In this document: in pieces, positions 9,318 to 18,743 of the stretch
Layout of the letters: each line of letters begins with the position of its first letter
Numbering within the stretch: the first letter of the stretch is position 1
NCBI RefSeq assembly: GCF_009189165.1
Contig: NZ_CP045118.1
Span: forward strand, 4,774,001-4,838,000
Origin: Pseudomonas sp. SCB32
Lineage (GTDB): Bacteria > Pseudomonadota > Gammaproteobacteria > Pseudomonadales > Pseudomonadaceae
DNA: 64,000 nucleotides
Reading direction: 5' to 3'
Notes under the pieces: model-generated
Databases searched by the model: none
The model's input: the letters and a program-made list of their open reading frames with translations, nothing else
What the model was told of the DNA's origin: nothing
Made by a program: the position numbers and the translations under genes

Positions 9318-11177
9318 TTATTCCTCGATTTCGTTGAGCCGGCGACCGGCCAGTGCGGCCTTGACGGTGGCGTCCATACGGCGCGCGGCAAAGGCGTCGG
9401 TCACTTGGGACAGGCGCTTGATCTGTTGTTCGATGGCAGCGGTCTCGCTGCCGGCCGCCAGTTCGCGCAGGCTTTCCATGTTGGCGTCGATGGCCAGGCG
9501 CTCTTCGGCATCCAGCAGCCGCTCACCGTCGACATCCAGCGCGGATTGCACGGCTTCCAGCAGCCGCTGGGCCTCGACCTGCTGCTCACGCAATGCACGG
9601 GCAGCCATGTCGTCGCCGGCATACTGGAAGGAATCCTGAAGCATGCGGGCGATCTCGCCATCAGTCAGGCCATAGGACGGCTTGACCTGGATACTGGCCT
9701 CGACACCCGAAGACAGCTCGCGGGCGGACACGCCCAGCAGGCCATCGGCGTCGACCTGGAAGCTGACGCGGATCTTCGCCGCACCAGCCACCATCGGCGG
9801 AATGCCGCGCAGCTCGAAGCGCGCCAGGGACCGGCAGTCCTTGACCAGCTCACGCTCGCCTTGCAGCACATGGATCATCATGGCCGTCTGGCCATCCTTG
9901 TAGGTGGTGAACTCCTGGGCACGCGCCACCGGGATGGTGGTATTGCGCGGAATCACCTTCTCCATCAGCCCACCCATGGTTTCCAGGCCGAGCGACAGAG
10001 GAATCACGTCCAGCAGCAGCAGCTCTTCGCCGCGCTTGTTGCCAGCCAGGGCATCGGCCTGGATGGCGGCACCGATGGCGACCACCTGATCCGGGTCGAT
10101 ATCGGTCAGCGGCTCGCGACCGAACAACTCACCCACCAGCTCGCGAACGCGCGGCACGCGGGTAGAACCGCCGACCATGACCACCGCACTGACTTCCTCC
10201 AGCTCTACACCGGAGTCACGCACGGCACGGCGGCAAGCCTTGAGGCTGCGCTGGATCAGCGGATCGATCAGCGACTCCAGGCGCTCTCGACTCAGCTCAC
10301 CGCTCCAGCCTTCGTAAGCGACCGGAACGCTGGCACTGTCGGTCAACGCCTCCTTGGCCGCGCAGGCGGTCTGCAGCAGACGGCGCTGGGCACCCGGATC
10401 GAGGTCAGCCGAAACACCGGCCTGCTCGATGATCCAGCCGGCGATGACATGGTCGAAGTCGTCGCCACCCAGGGCACTGTCGCCGCCAGTGGCCAGCACC
10501 TCGAAGACACCACGAGTCAGCCGCAGGATGGAAATATCGAAGGTGCCGCCACCCAGGTCATAGATGGCGACCACGCCCTCGGCATTCTTGTCCAGGCCGT
10601 AGGCCACGGCGGCCGCGGTCGGCTCGTTGAGCAGACGCAACACATGCAGACCAGCCAGACGTGCGGCGTCCTTGGTGGCCTGACGCTGGGCATCGTCGAA
10701 ATAGGCAGGCACGGTGATCACCGCGCCAACCAACTCGCCACCCAGGGTGGATTCGGCGCGCTGACGCAGGGTACGCAGGATCTCCGCCGAGACTTCCACC
10801 GGGCTCTTGGCGCCCTGGACGGTCTCGATGAAGGGCATGTGCGATTCGCCCTGGACAAAGCGGTACGGGAGCTGGCCACCCAGCTGCTTCACATCTTCCA
10901 GGCCGCGCCCCATCAGGCGCTTGACCGAGATAATGGAGTTCAAGGGGTCCAGGGATGCGCCAACACGCACGCTCTCCCCCACCTCGATGCGATCGGCGAG
11001 ATAACGCACCGCCGACGGCAGGATGACTTCACCGTGCTCATCGGGCAGCGGCGCGGCTACACCGCTACGCACGGCGGCGACCAGGGAATTGGTGGTGCCC
11101 AGGTCGATCCCCACGGCCAGGCGACGCTGGTGTGGCTGGGGGCTTTGTCCGGGCTCGGCGATCTGCAGTAGGGCCAT
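9318..11177 (-). CDS. hscA: Fe-S assembly chaperone HscA (Hsp70 family)
   Basis: HscA is the specialised Hsp70 that, with HscB, releases the cluster from IscU by binding its LPPVK motif. The 619-aa product has an N-terminal actin-like ATPase domain with phosphate loop [15 protein letters not shown], connector [15 protein letters not shown] and [16 protein letters not shown]-terminal substrate-binding domain follows, with [20 protein letters not shown]. The length is normal for HscA and shorter than DnaK, lacking the DnaK glycine-rich tail. It is 45 bp downstream of hscB. The IscU of this operon carries LPPVK, so the pair is intact. Confidence 0.98.
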   Translation of the reverse strand: MALLQIAEPGQSPQPHQRRLAVGIDLGTTNSLVAAVRSGVAAPLPDEHGEVILPSAVRYLADRIEVGESVRVGASLDPLNSIISVKRLMGRGLEDVKQLGGQLPYRFVQGESHMPFIETVQGAKSPVEVSAEILRTLRQRAESTLGGELVGAVITVPAYFDDAQRQATKDAARLAGLHVLRLLNEPTAAAVAYGLDKNAEGVVAIYDLGGGTFDISILRLTRGVFEVLATGGDSALGGDDFDHVIAGWIIEQAGVSADLDPGAQRRLLQTACAAKEALTDSASVPVAYEGWSGELSRERLESLIDPLIQRSLKACRRAVRDSGVELEEVSAVVMVGGSTRVPRVRELVGELFGREPLTDIDPDQVVAIGAAIQADALAGNKRGEELLLLDVIPLSLGLETMGGLMEKVIPRNTTIPVARAQEFTTYKDGQTAMMIHVLQGERELVKDCRSLARFELRGIPPMVAGAAKIRVSFQVDADGLLGVSARELSSGVEASIQVKPSYGLTDGEIARMLQDSFQYAGDDMAARALREQQVEAQRLLEAVQSALDVDGERLLDAEERLAIDANMESLRELAAGSETAAIEQQIKRLSQVTDAFAARRMDATVKAALAGRRLNEIEE

Positions 11178-11222
11178 GCGGTTTCTAATCAGGCTTATCG
11201 GGCGCAGCGTGGGCCGCGCGGA

Positions 11223-11744
11223 TTAATCGTCGAGTCGCTCTTCCAGCTGGCGCACTTCCTGCGCCAACTTGTCGAGGAACTGCATGCGCCGCACCAGGCG
11301 CTCGGCCAGCTCGCGACGAGCGGCGTCATCCCAACAGTCGGCAAACTCCGCATCCAGCTGCTGCTGGGCCGATTTCAGCTGGCGCTTGAAGTGCGCCACA
11401 CCATCGAGATCGGCGCTGTCGTGCAGATCTTCCAACTCCTCACGCAGACGCATCTGCTGCAGGAGGAATTCCGGATCCTGCACCGTCGCCTCCAGCGGCA
11501 ACGCATTACCGCGCAGAGCCAGCAGATACAGGGCGCGACGCGGAGCGCTCTTCAGCGTCTGGTACGCGTCGTTGAGTTCGGCGGCCTTTTCCAGCGCCAG
11601 TCGCTGCTCACGCTCGGAAGCATCGGCGAAACGGTCCGGATGGACAGTGCGCACCAGCTCGCGGTAGCGGTTGCCAAGGGCCTCCAGGTCAATCCGGAAG
11701 CCCGGCTGCAGGTCGAACAGCGCGAAGTGACAGGGACTACCCAC
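11223..11744 (-). CDS. hscB: Fe-S assembly co-chaperone HscB
   Basis: HscB is a J-domain co-chaperone that delivers IscU to HscA and stimulates its ATPase. I place the start at the GTG at 11744, giving [16 protein letters not shown] and 173 aa, the length of the P. aeruginosa protein. The GAGG in the iscA stop region is 8 bp upstream of it. A longer in-frame ATG (11783) would read back into iscA and adds unconserved sequence. The J-domain HPD tripeptide is in [15 protein letters not shown]; the C-terminal three-helix bundle ends [17 protein letters not shown]. Confidence 0.94.
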   Translation of the reverse strand: MGSPCHFALFDLQPGFRIDLEALGNRYRELVRTVHPDRFADASEREQRLALEKAAELNDAYQTLKSAPRRALYLLALRGNALPLEATVQDPEFLLQQMRLREELEDLHDSADLDGVAHFKRQLKSAQQQLDAEFADCWDDAARRELAERLVRRMQFLDKLAQEVRQLEERLDD

Positions 11745-11752
11745 ACCCAGCC

Positions 11753-12076
11753 TCAGACGTTGAAGCTTTCGCCGCAGCCACACTCACCGCGCACGTTCGG
11801 GTTGTTGAACTTGAAGCCCTCGTTGAGGCCTTCCTTGGTGAAGTCCAACTCGGTGCCGTCGAGGTAGACCAGGCTTTTCGGGTCGATGATGACCTTCACG
11901 CCGTGGCTCTCGAACACCTGATCCTCGGCTGCCAGTTCGTCGACGAACTCCAGCACGTAGGCAAGGCCCGAACAGCCGGTGGTACGCACGCCAAGACGAA
12001 TGCCCTCGCCCTTGCCGCGCCCTTCGAGGGAGCGGCGAACGTGATTGGCGGCGGATTCGGTCATGCTGATGGCCAT
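11753..12076 (-). CDS. iscA: Iron-sulfur cluster carrier IscA
   Basis: IscA is an A-type carrier that accepts clusters or iron and passes them on, especially to [4Fe-4S] targets. The 107-aa product has the three family cysteines: Cys35 (TTGCSGLAY) and Cys99/Cys101 (GECGCGESF). The length is typical. It lies 27 bp after iscU, and its stop is 8 bp before the GTG of hscB, indicating tight coupling. Confidence 0.97.
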   Translation of the reverse strand: MAISMTESAANHVRRSLEGRGKGEGIRLGVRTTGCSGLAYVLEFVDELAAEDQVFESHGVKVIIDPKSLVYLDGTELDFTKEGLNEGFKFNNPNVRGECGCGESFNV

Positions 12077-12103
12077 GGGAACTCCTTACTCAACGATCGC
12101 GGT

Positions 12104-12490
12104 TCAGAGAAGACCTTTCTTCTGCTTGTAGTCGCGCACGGCCGCCTTGATGGCGTCCTCGGCGAGCACCGAGCAGTGGATCTTCACCGGCGGCAGGGCC
12201 AGCTCTTCGGCGATGGTGGTGTTCTTGATCGACTCGGCTTCGTCCAGGGTCTTGCCCTTCATCCACTCGGTAGCGAGGGAGCTGGAGGCGATTGCCGAAC
12301 CGCAGCCGTAGGTCTTGAACTTGGCGTCTTCGATGACACCCTGCTCGTTGACCTTGATCTGCAGGCGCATCACGTCGCCGCAGGCCGGCGCACCGACCAT
12401 GCCGGTACCGACGTCCGGGTCCTCGGCGTTGAGCTTGCCGACGTTGCGCGGGTTTTCGTAGTGGTCGATGACCTTGTCACTGTAAGCCAT
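12104..12490 (-). CDS. iscU: Iron-sulfur cluster scaffold IscU
   Basis: IscU is the scaffold on which IscS-derived sulfur and iron form a cluster. All ligand residues are visible in the 128-aa product: Cys37 and Asp39 in GAPACGDVM, Cys63 in YGCGSAIASSS, and His105 and Cys106 in KIHCSVLAEDAI. The HscA recognition motif LPPVK is at residues 99-103. It follows iscS with a 27-bp gap. Confidence 0.98.
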   Translation of the reverse strand: MAYSDKVIDHYENPRNVGKLNAEDPDVGTGMVGAPACGDVMRLQIKVNEQGVIEDAKFKTYGCGSAIASSSLATEWMKGKTLDEAESIKNTTIAEELALPPVKIHCSVLAEDAIKAAVRDYKQKKGLL

Positions 12491-12517
12491 GGCTAATCCT
12501 CACTTCTATGGGGCGGG

Positions 12518-13732
12518 TCAGTGGGCCTGCCATTCGACCTTGGAAAGGTCGACGCCCTCTTTGTACATATCCCACAGCGGCGAGAGTTCACGCAGCTTGG
12601 AAACGGCTTCCACCACCTTATTGGCGGCATAATCGACCTCTTCTTCAGTAGTGAAGCGGCCGAAGCTGAAACGGATGGAGCTGTGCGCCAGTTCGTCGTT
12701 GCGACCCAGGGCGCGGAGCACGTAGGACGGCTCCAGCGAGGCCGAGGTGCAGGCGGAGCCGGACGATACGGCCAGGTCCTTGAGCGACATCATCAGCGAC
12801 TCGCCCTCGACGTAGTTGAAGCTGACGTTGAGGATGTTCGGCGCGTAGGAGGTCGGGCTACCGTTGAGGTACAGCTCTTCCAGGTCCTGCACCTGATCGA
12901 AGAAGCGCTTGCGCAGGCCTTCGATGCGGACCATTTCCTGATGCATTTCTTCCTTGGCGATACGGAAGGCTTCACCCATGCCGACGATCTGGTGGGTCGC
13001 CAGGGTGCCCGAACGCATGCCGCGCTCGTGACCACCGCCGTGCATCTGGGCTTCCAGGCGCACACGCGGCTTGCGGCGCACGTACAGCGCGCCCATGCCT
13101 TTGGGACCGTAGACCTTGTGAGCGGAGAAGGACATCAGGTCGACCTTGAGCTTTTCCAGGTCGATGTCGATCTTGCCGGCGGACTGGGCGGCGTCGACGT
13201 GCAGCAGGATGCCGCGGGCGCGGGTCAGTTCGCCGATGGCGGCGATGTCGTTGATGCTGCCGACTTCGTTGTTCACGTGCATGACCGAGACCAGGATGGT
13301 GTCGTCACGCAGGGCGGCCTCGACCATCGCCGGGGTGATGATGCCCTCGGGAGTCGGTTCCAGGTAGGTGATCTCGAAGCCTTCGCGCTCCAGCTGGCGG
13401 CAGGTATCCAGGACCGCCTTGTGCTCGATCTTCGAGGTAATGATGTGCTTGCCCTTGGTCGCGTAGAAGTGCGCGACGCCCTTGACAGCGAGGTTGTCCG
13501 ACTCGGTGGCACCGGAAGTCCAGACGATTTCGCGGGGGTCGGCATTGACCAGTTCGGCGACCTGGCGACGGGCGTTCTCCGCCGCTTCCTCGGCCTTCCA
13601 GCCAAAGACGTGGGAGCGCGAGGCCGGGTTGCCGAAATTGCCATCTACCAGCAGGCAGTCAGCCATTTTCTGAGCGACACGCGGATCCACCGGGGTTGTG
13701 GCGGAGTAGTCGAGGTAAATCGGCAATTTCAT
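12518..13732 (-). CDS. iscS: Cysteine desulfurase IscS
   Basis: IscS is the PLP enzyme that takes sulfur from cysteine as a persulfide for cluster assembly and tRNA thiolation. Starting at the ATG at 13732 ([19 protein letters not shown]) the protein is 404 aa, the standard length. The PLP lysine lies in [15 protein letters not shown] (about residue 206). The mobile-loop active-site cysteine is in [14 protein letters not shown] (about residue 328). A 17-codon upstream extension (13783) overlaps the iscR end and is not conserved. It follows iscR by 28 bp. Confidence 0.98.
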   Translation of the reverse strand: MKLPIYLDYSATTPVDPRVAQKMADCLLVDGNFGNPASRSHVFGWKAEEAAENARRQVAELVNADPREIVWTSGATESDNLAVKGVAHFYATKGKHIITSKIEHKAVLDTCRQLEREGFEITYLEPTPEGIITPAMVEAALRDDTILVSVMHVNNEVGSINDIAAIGELTRARGILLHVDAAQSAGKIDIDLEKLKVDLMSFSAHKVYGPKGMGALYVRRKPRVRLEAQMHGGGHERGMRSGTLATHQIVGMGEAFRIAKEEMHQEMVRIEGLRKRFFDQVQDLEELYLNGSPTSYAPNILNVSFNYVEGESLMMSLKDLAVSSGSACTSASLEPSYVLRALGRNDELAHSSIRFSFGRFTTEEEVDYAANKVVEAVSKLRELSPLWDMYKEGVDLSKVEWQAH

Positions 13733-13760
13733 CAGGTAACTCCTACAGGCGGGCGTTCGC

Positions 13761-14255
13761 TCAATCGATGGCGGACGCTTCAATCTTGTCGAGGCGCGGC
13801 GTCTTGCTGCCCGAGCAGCGGCGCTCGTCCTGGCGCTGGGCCACCTCTTGAACTTCGCGGCGCTCGACCAGGTCGGCCAGGCTGATGCCGCTGAGGAACT
13901 CGTGAATCTGCTGGCTGAGGTCGCACCACAGGTGGTGGGTCAGGCAGGTATCGCCGGAGTGGCAGTCGCCCTGCCCCTGGCAACGGGTAGCGTCCACCGA
14001 TTCATTGACCGCATCGATCACCTGGGCGACGTGGATGCCGGTCATGTCGCGGGACAACTGGTAGCCGCCCCCCGGACCGCGCACGCTGACCACCAGGTTG
14101 CCACGGCGCAACTTGGCGAACAGCTGTTCCAGGTAGGACAGGGAGATACCCTGGCGCTCGGAAATATCGGCGAGAGAAACCGGGCCACGCTGGGCGTGCA
14201 ACGCCAGATCGAGCATGGCGGTGACGGCATAGCGGCCTTTGGTGGTCAATCGCAT
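13761..14255 (-). CDS. iscR: Iron-sulfur responsive regulator IscR
   Basis: IscR is an Rrf2-family regulator whose [2Fe-2S] cluster state decides which promoters it binds; holo-IscR represses its own operon. The 164-aa product has an N-terminal winged helix ([19 protein letters not shown]) and recognition region [18 protein letters not shown]. The cluster ligands are Cys92, Cys98, Cys104 and His107 in the [17 protein letters not shown] stretch. It is the first gene of the isc operon, and its promoter region carries IscR-like sites, which supports autoregulation. Confidence 0.98.
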   Translation of the reverse strand: MRLTTKGRYAVTAMLDLALHAQRGPVSLADISERQGISLSYLEQLFAKLRRGNLVVSVRGPGGGYQLSRDMTGIHVAQVIDAVNESVDATRCQGQGDCHSGDTCLTHHLWCDLSQQIHEFLSGISLADLVERREVQEVAQRQDERRCSGSKTPRLDKIEASAID

Positions 14256-14288
14256 GGGGAAATCCGGAAGAATCGCTGGTGTAGGGGG

Positions 14289-14347
14289 AGTATGCTCTTT
14301 TCCGACTATTTAGGTCAACTATAAGCCCTATTACTTTAGTCGGAATT
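14289..14347 (-). promoter_or_regulatory. isc operon promoter with IscR type-1 sites
   Basis: On the minus strand, -35 TTGACC (14318-14313) and -10 CATACT (14294-14289) are 18 bp apart. Overlapping the -35 is a close match to the type-1 IscR motif at 14298-14322: CCGACT, an A/T core, then GTCAACTAT. A second, weaker half site (CCGACTAAAG, minus strand) abuts it at 14323-14347. The motif is known from E. coli IscR; binding here is inferred. Confidence 0.82.
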
Positions 14348-14395
14348 AACCAGCGCGGCGGCGCAGCATTTTAGCAGAGAGCCAGCGTCGGCGCA

Positions 14396-15175
14396 TCACT
14401 GCGCCGACTTGCTGCCCTCGGCATCCTTCACGCCGGCGAAGTCCTCTTCACGCAGCACCGGCAGATCTTTCGCACAATAGTCGCTACCCAGAGCTGTCAG
14501 CGCTTTGCACATCCCCTCCAGGCGACCATCGACTGCCTGCAGGTGATCGAGCAACTGACCAATGGCGCGCGCCACCGGGTCGGGCATGTCCTGACTGACG
14601 CCGTAAGCATCGAAGCCGAGCTTCTCGGCCATGGCCTGGCGCTTGGCCTGCTGCTCGTCGTCATCCTTCATGATGATCCGCCCCGGAATACCGACCACGG
14701 TCGCTCCCGGCGGCACTTCCTTGGTCACCACGGCATTGGAGCCGACCTTGGCGCCGGCGCCCACAGTGAACGGGCCGAGCACCTTGGCGCCCGCGCCGAC
14801 GACCACGCCATCGGCCAGTGTCGGGTGACGCTTGCCCTTGTTCCAGCTGGTGCCACCCAGGGTCACACCCTGGTAAATGGTCACGTCATCACCGATCTCG
14901 GCAGTCTCGCCAATGACGATGCCCATGCCGTGGTCGATAAAGAAGCGCCGACCGATCTTCGCGCCGGGATGGATTTCGATACCGGTCATCCAGCGACCGA
15001 AGTTCGACACCATGCGCGCCAGCCACTTCCAGCCGGACACCCACAGGGCATGAGCCAGGCGATGCAGCCACACCGCGTGCAGCCCCGGATAGCAGGTGAG
15101 CACCTCGAAGGCGTTGCGCGCCGCCGGATCACGATGGAATACGCTCTGGATATCTTCGCGCACACGCTCAAACAT
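14396..15175 (-). CDS. cysE: Serine O-acetyltransferase
   Basis: CysE acetylates serine with acetyl-CoA, the committed step of cysteine synthesis. The start at 15175 ([23 protein letters not shown] 8 nt upstream) gives 259 aa. The left-handed beta-helix of hexapeptide repeats is obvious ([40 protein letters not shown]). The active-site His of DHGMG is present. Its start overlaps the trmJ stop by 8 bp. Being next to isc is functionally sensible, because IscS consumes cysteine. The tail is longer and less conserved than in E. coli CysE. Confidence 0.96.
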   Translation of the reverse strand: MFERVREDIQSVFHRDPAARNAFEVLTCYPGLHAVWLHRLAHALWVSGWKWLARMVSNFGRWMTGIEIHPGAKIGRRFFIDHGMGIVIGETAEIGDDVTIYQGVTLGGTSWNKGKRHPTLADGVVVGAGAKVLGPFTVGAGAKVGSNAVVTKEVPPGATVVGIPGRIIMKDDDEQQAKRQAMAEKLGFDAYGVSQDMPDPVARAIGQLLDHLQAVDGRLEGMCKALTALGSDYCAKDLPVLREEDFAGVKDAEGSKSAQ

Positions 15176-15947
15176 CTTCATCACTCCGCTTGGAAAGCTC
15201 CCCACGGGCAGCCTTCTGTGTTTCGGTCAGAATACCCCGCAGGATATTCATCTCCAGCTTGCTGACGCCGCTGCGGCCGTACAGGCGACGCAGGCGCGAC
15301 ATCAGGTGGCGCGGCTTCTGCGGGTCGAGGAACTGGATATCCACCAAGGTCGACTCCAGGTGCGCGTAGAAGCGCTCCAGCTCATCCGACGTCACCGGGA
15401 TGCTGTTGAGCATCGCGGTGGACTCGACCTTCTCCTGCTTGGTCGGCTGCCCCTGAACGGCCAGCCAGGCCATGCGCACTTCGTAGACCAGCACCTGCAC
15501 CGCCGTCGCCAGATTCAGCGAGCTGAACTCGGGATTGGCCGGGATATGCACATGGAATTGACATCGCTGCAATTCCTCATTGGTCAAGCCTGCGTATTCG
15601 CGACCGAAGACCAGCGCGACCTCGCCACCCTGCTGCACATGCTGCAGACTGGTGGTCGCGCACTCACGGGGGTCGAGCAGCGGCCAGGGAATGCGACGGT
15701 CGCGCGCACTGGTGCCCAGCACCAGGCTGCAACCGGCCAGGGCATCTTCCAGGGTCGGCACGACCACGGCCGCATCGAGGATGTCATCGGCACCGGAAGC
15801 ACGGGCGCGCGCCTCGCCGCTGGGGAAATCCATCGGATCGACCAGCACCAGACGCGACAGGCCCATGTTCTTCATCGCACGAGCCGTACCGCCGATATTG
15901 CCGGGATGACTGGTATTGACCAGCACCACGCGAATTCTGTCGAGCAA
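15168..15947 (-). CDS. trmJ: tRNA (cytidine/uridine-32-2'-O)-methyltransferase TrmJ
   Basis: TrmJ is a SPOUT methyltransferase that modifies position 32 of several tRNAs. The SPOUT signature [19 protein letters not shown], the SAM knot region [19 protein letters not shown] and [18 protein letters not shown] are all present. I choose the TTG at 15947, which gives [15 protein letters not shown] after the initiator, matches the family N-terminus, and has GGAG 9 nt upstream. A GTG at 15962 is the alternative and adds five residues. It is divergent from suhB and overlaps cysE. Confidence 0.9.
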   Translation of the reverse strand: MLDRIRVVLVNTSHPGNIGGTARAMKNMGLSRLVLVDPMDFPSGEARARASGADDILDAAVVVPTLEDALAGCSLVLGTSARDRRIPWPLLDPRECATTSLQHVQQGGEVALVFGREYAGLTNEELQRCQFHVHIPANPEFSSLNLATAVQVLVYEVRMAWLAVQGQPTKQEKVESTAMLNSIPVTSDELERFYAHLESTLVDIQFLDPQKPRHLMSRLRRLYGRSGVSKLEMNILRGILTETQKAARGELSKRSDEDV

Positions 15948-16095
15948 CGCCAGCGACTCCACACAAAAGCGAAAAAGGGAGGGAATCCTACCGCAGCGGT
16001 GGGTCTTGCGCCACGCAAGCGACAGGTCGCTCTATGAGCGCCATGGTTTTCTGTTAGAATACTCGGCTTTCTTTATCGACCCAGGTGACCTCTCC

Positions 16096-16911
16096 ATGCA
16101 GCCTATGCTGAATATCGCCCTGCGCGCCGCTCGCAGCGCCGGTGAACTGATCTTCCGCTCCATCGAACGCCTGGACACCCTCTCGGTCAACGAAAAAGAA
16201 GCCAAGGACTACGTCACCGAAGTCGACCGCGCTGCCGAACTCTCCATCGTCACCGCCCTGCGCAAGGCCTACCCGAACCACGGAATCATGGGCGAAGAAG
16301 GCGGCATGCTCGAAGGCAGCGGCGAAGGCGCCGACTACCTGTGGATCATCGATCCGCTGGACGGCACCACCAACTTCATCCATGGCGTTCCCCACTTCGC
16401 CATCAGCATTGCCTGCAAATACCGCGGCCGCCTCGAGCACGCCGTGGTCCTCGACCCGGTCCGCCAGGAAGAATTCACCGCCAGCCGTGGCCGTGGTGCT
16501 GCACTGAACGGTCGCCGTCTGCGCGTCAGCAACCGCAAGAGCCTGGAAGGCGCCCTGCTCGGTACCGGCTTCCCGTTCCGCGACAGCCAGATGGACAACC
16601 TGGATGCCTACCTGGGCATGTTCCGCAGCCTGGTCGGCCAGACCGCCGGCATCCGCCGCGCCGGCGCCGCCAGCCTGGACCTGGCCTACGTCGCCGCCGG
16701 CCGTTACGACGCCTTCTGGGAGTTCGGCCTGTCCGAGTGGGATATGGCAGCCGGCGCCCTGCTGATCCAGGAAGCAGGCGGCCTGGTGAGCGATTTCACC
16801 GGCGGTCACGAGTTCCTCGAGAAGGGCCAGATCGTCGCCGGCAACACCAAGTGCTTCAAGGCTCTGCTGACCAGCATCCAGCCGCACCTGCCGCCGTCGC
16901 TCAAGCGCTGA
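16096..16911 (+). CDS. suhB: Inositol monophosphatase-family protein SuhB
   Basis: SuhB is an inositol-1-monophosphatase homologue; in enterics it also assists rRNA antitermination, and in P. aeruginosa it affects virulence gene control. The 271-aa product shows metal site motifs GEEGG, WIIDPLDGTTNFIHGVPHF and the C-terminal WDMAAGALLIQEAGG. The start MQPMLNIALRAARSAGELI is canonical and matches the family length. A possible -10 box TAGAAT lies at 16055-16060. An intrinsic terminator follows the stop, so it is probably transcribed alone. Confidence 0.97.
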   Translation: MQPMLNIALRAARSAGELIFRSIERLDTLSVNEKEAKDYVTEVDRAAELSIVTALRKAYPNHGIMGEEGGMLEGSGEGADYLWIIDPLDGTTNFIHGVPHFAISIACKYRGRLEHAVVLDPVRQEEFTASRGRGAALNGRRLRVSNRKSLEGALLGTGFPFRDSQMDNLDAYLGMFRSLVGQTAGIRRAGAASLDLAYVAAGRYDAFWEFGLSEWDMAAGALLIQEAGGLVSDFTGGHEFLEKGQIVAGNTKCFKALLTSIQPHLPPSLKR

Positions 16912-16927
16912 GCCTGAGCCACTACGC

Positions 16928-16956
16928 AAAAAGCCCGGCAATGCCGGGCTTTTTTT
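16928..16956 (+). terminator. Intrinsic terminator of suhB
   Basis: AAAAAGCCCGGC-AAT-GCCGGGC followed by seven T residues: a GC-rich stem with A-tract and T-tract, 17 bp after the suhB stop. Confidence 0.93.
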
Positions 16957-16978
16957 GTGCCTGAGAGAACGTTTTCCT

Positions 16979-17060
16979 TGTAGGAGGAGCTTGCTCGGGA
17001 AGCTTTTTCATTCTGACGCTACGGCTCTGGGCTATTCGCGAGCAAGCTCGCTCCTACGAA
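16979..17060. repeat. REP-type inverted pair (REPIN-like)
   Basis: Two opposed copies of the Pseudomonas REP core flank a roughly 35-nt spacer: TGTAGGAGGAGCTTGCTCGG on the left and TTCGCGAGCAAGCTCGCTCC on the right. The left copy has a one-base change against the consensus GTAGGAGCGAGCTTGCTCGC. Confidence 0.8.
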
Positions 17061-17072
17061 AAACCAGGCAAA

Positions 17073-17101
17073 GAAAAAGGCGCCAGATAGGCGCCTTTTT
17101 C
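17073..17101 (-). terminator. Hairpin terminator after glycine-zipper gene
   Basis: Symmetric stem AAAAAGGCGCC / GGCGCCTTTTT with a short loop, 20 bp beyond the stop of the minus-strand gene at 17121. It would work in both directions. Confidence 0.88.
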
Positions 17102-17120
17102 GTTCACTCCTGGCGAATGC

Positions 17121-17657
17121 TTATTGCTGACCCAGGATCAGGCGGCCGTTCTTGTCGACCGGAATCTGCGAACCCGGATCGCGATCCATGCGGACCTGGC
17201 CAGGCTTGCCATCCAGCAGGTACTTCACGTCATAGCCGACCACCTTGTCGCTGGTGTCGTTGACGGTGCTGCAGCGGGTTTCGTTGGTGGTGTAGGTGTC
17301 ACGCTCCTGCATGCCTTCCTGCACCTTGTTGCCCGCATAGCCGCCGCCGATGGCACCGGCCACGGTGGCGATCTTCTTGCCGTTACCGCCGCCGATCTGG
17401 TTGCCCAGCAGGCCGCCAGCGATGGCGCCAATCGCCGTACCCGCGATCTGATGGGTGTCCTTCACAGGACGCTGGTGAGTCACCGCGACATCCTTGCAGA
17501 CCTGGCGAGGCGTCTTGATGGTTTCCTTGACCGGCTGGACAGCGAGCACTTCGGCGTACTGAGGCCCGTGGTCCACCAGCTTGTAAGTGGCCACGGCGCC
17601 ACCGGCAGTCACGCCTATAGCGCCCAGCACGGTACCGATGAGCAACGACTTGTTCAC
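17121..17657 (-). CDS. Glycine-zipper 2TM-domain envelope protein
   Basis: The 178-aa product begins at a GTG (17657) with AGGAGG five bases upstream. The N-terminal hydrophobic segment (NKSLLIGTVLGAIGVTAGG) looks like a signal anchor or signal peptide without a lipobox cysteine. The middle has a glycine-zipper repeat (AGTAIGAIAGGLLGNQIGGG, then VAGAIGGGYAGNKVQEGM), typical of the SlyB/OmpA-like Gly-zipper 2TM family. The C-terminus has a conserved RCSTVND..GYDVKYLLDGKPGQVRMDRDPG domain. The homologous position in PAO1 holds an uncharacterised gene between suhB and secF. A role in envelope integrity is a family-based guess. Longer upstream ORF readings cross the secF terminator and are rejected. 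Confidence 0.85.
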   Translation of the reverse strand: MNKSLLIGTVLGAIGVTAGGAVATYKLVDHGPQYAEVLAVQPVKETIKTPRQVCKDVAVTHQRPVKDTHQIAGTAIGAIAGGLLGNQIGGGNGKKIATVAGAIGGGYAGNKVQEGMQERDTYTTNETRCSTVNDTSDKVVGYDVKYLLDGKPGQVRMDRDPGSQIPVDKNGRLILGQQ

Positions 17658-17765
17658 ATAAACCTCCTGGTCTTTCGTCTCGTTCGGGCTCTGCCCATTA
17701 CCTTGCCTTGGAGCGGTTGAAGTGTAAGAAAGTTCCAGCAAGCTCGCAGAACCTGGCCGACAAAT

Positions 17766-17793
17766 GAAAACTCCCGCCGTAGCGGGAGTTTTC
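17766..17793 (-). terminator. Terminator downstream of secF
   Basis: Stem AAAACTCCCGC / GCGGGAGTTTT around a short loop, 23 bp after the secF stop. It has A/T tails on both sides. Confidence 0.9.
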
Positions 17794-17815
17794 CTGGAGA
17801 CCTGGAAGCGCTCTA

Positions 17816-18733
17816 TTACGGGCGCTCGTCGGCTTCCTTGCTCGGTGGCGGAATCAGGTCCTCGCTGGACAGATTCAGCCAGATCAGCACCACGTTGGCG
17901 ATGTAGATCGACGAGTAGGTACCCGCCATCACACCGACGAACAGGGCGATGGAGAAGCCGAACAGGTTGTCGCCACCGAAGAACAGCAGGGCGGCGATCG
18001 CCAGCAGGGTCGACACCGAGGTGGCGATGGTCCGCAGCAGGGTCTGGCTGGTCGAGATGTTGATGTTCTCGATCAGGGTGGCCTTGCGCAGTACGCGGAA
18101 GTTCTCGCGCACCCGGTCGAAGATCACGATGGTATCGTTCAGCGAGTAGCCCACCACCGCCAGTACCGCGGCCAGCACGGTCAGGTCGAAGGTGACCTGG
18201 AAGAACGACAGCACGCCCATCACGATGATGGCGTCGTGGATCAGCGAGAGGATCGCACCCAGGGCGAACTTCCACTGGAAGCGGAAGCCCACGTACAGCA
18301 GGATGCCGCCCAGCGCCAGGAGCATGCCGAGGCCGCCCTGGTCGCGCAGCTCTTCACCCACCTGCGGGCCGACGTATTCGACGCCATTCACCTTCGCCGG
18401 GTTGGAAGCATCGGCCTTCTGCAGCGCAGCGGCGACCTTCTTGCCCAGCTCCGGGTCTTCGCTGGGCATACGCACCAGCACATCCTTGGTGTCACCGAAG
18501 CTCTGCACCACGGCTTCGCCGAAACCGGCGGCGACCAGTTGCTCACGCACCTTGGCCAGGTCGGCAGGCTGCTCGTAGGCCAGCTTGATCGACGTACCGC
18601 CAGTGAAGTCGAGGCCGAAGTTGATGCCCTTGACGAACCAGCTGCCGAGGGCGATCAGGGTCAGGATCAGGGTGCCGGCGAACGCAATATTGCGAACGCC
18701 CATGAAGTTGATAGTACCGATCTTGATGTTCAT
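17816..18733 (-). CDS. secF: Protein translocase subunit SecF
   Basis: SecF forms with SecD an RND-type complex that uses proton motive force to finish protein export through SecYEG. The 305-aa product has an N-terminal membrane span (NIAFAGTLILTLIALGSWFV), the periplasmic domain with FGLDFTGGTSIKLAYEQP, and five further spans. Family motifs GYSLNDTIVIFDRVREN and the end region FFGGDNLFGFSIALFVGVMAGTYSSIY are present. Stop-to-start distance to secD is 10 bp. Confidence 0.98.
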   Translation of the reverse strand: MNIKIGTINFMGVRNIAFAGTLILTLIALGSWFVKGINFGLDFTGGTSIKLAYEQPADLAKVREQLVAAGFGEAVVQSFGDTKDVLVRMPSEDPELGKKVAAALQKADASNPAKVNGVEYVGPQVGEELRDQGGLGMLLALGGILLYVGFRFQWKFALGAILSLIHDAIIVMGVLSFFQVTFDLTVLAAVLAVVGYSLNDTIVIFDRVRENFRVLRKATLIENINISTSQTLLRTIATSVSTLLAIAALLFFGGDNLFGFSIALFVGVMAGTYSSIYIANVVLIWLNLSSEDLIPPPSKEADERP

Positions 18734-18743
18734 CTCAGGCCCC

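Noticed and set aside
8844..11171. 775-codon plus-strand ORF opposite hscA
   Set aside because: Shadow of hscA; no family motif.
17658..18275. Long N-terminal extension of the glycine-zipper protein into secF
   Set aside because: It would cross the secF terminator and the secF coding frame; a GTG with AGGAGG at 17657 explains the real start.
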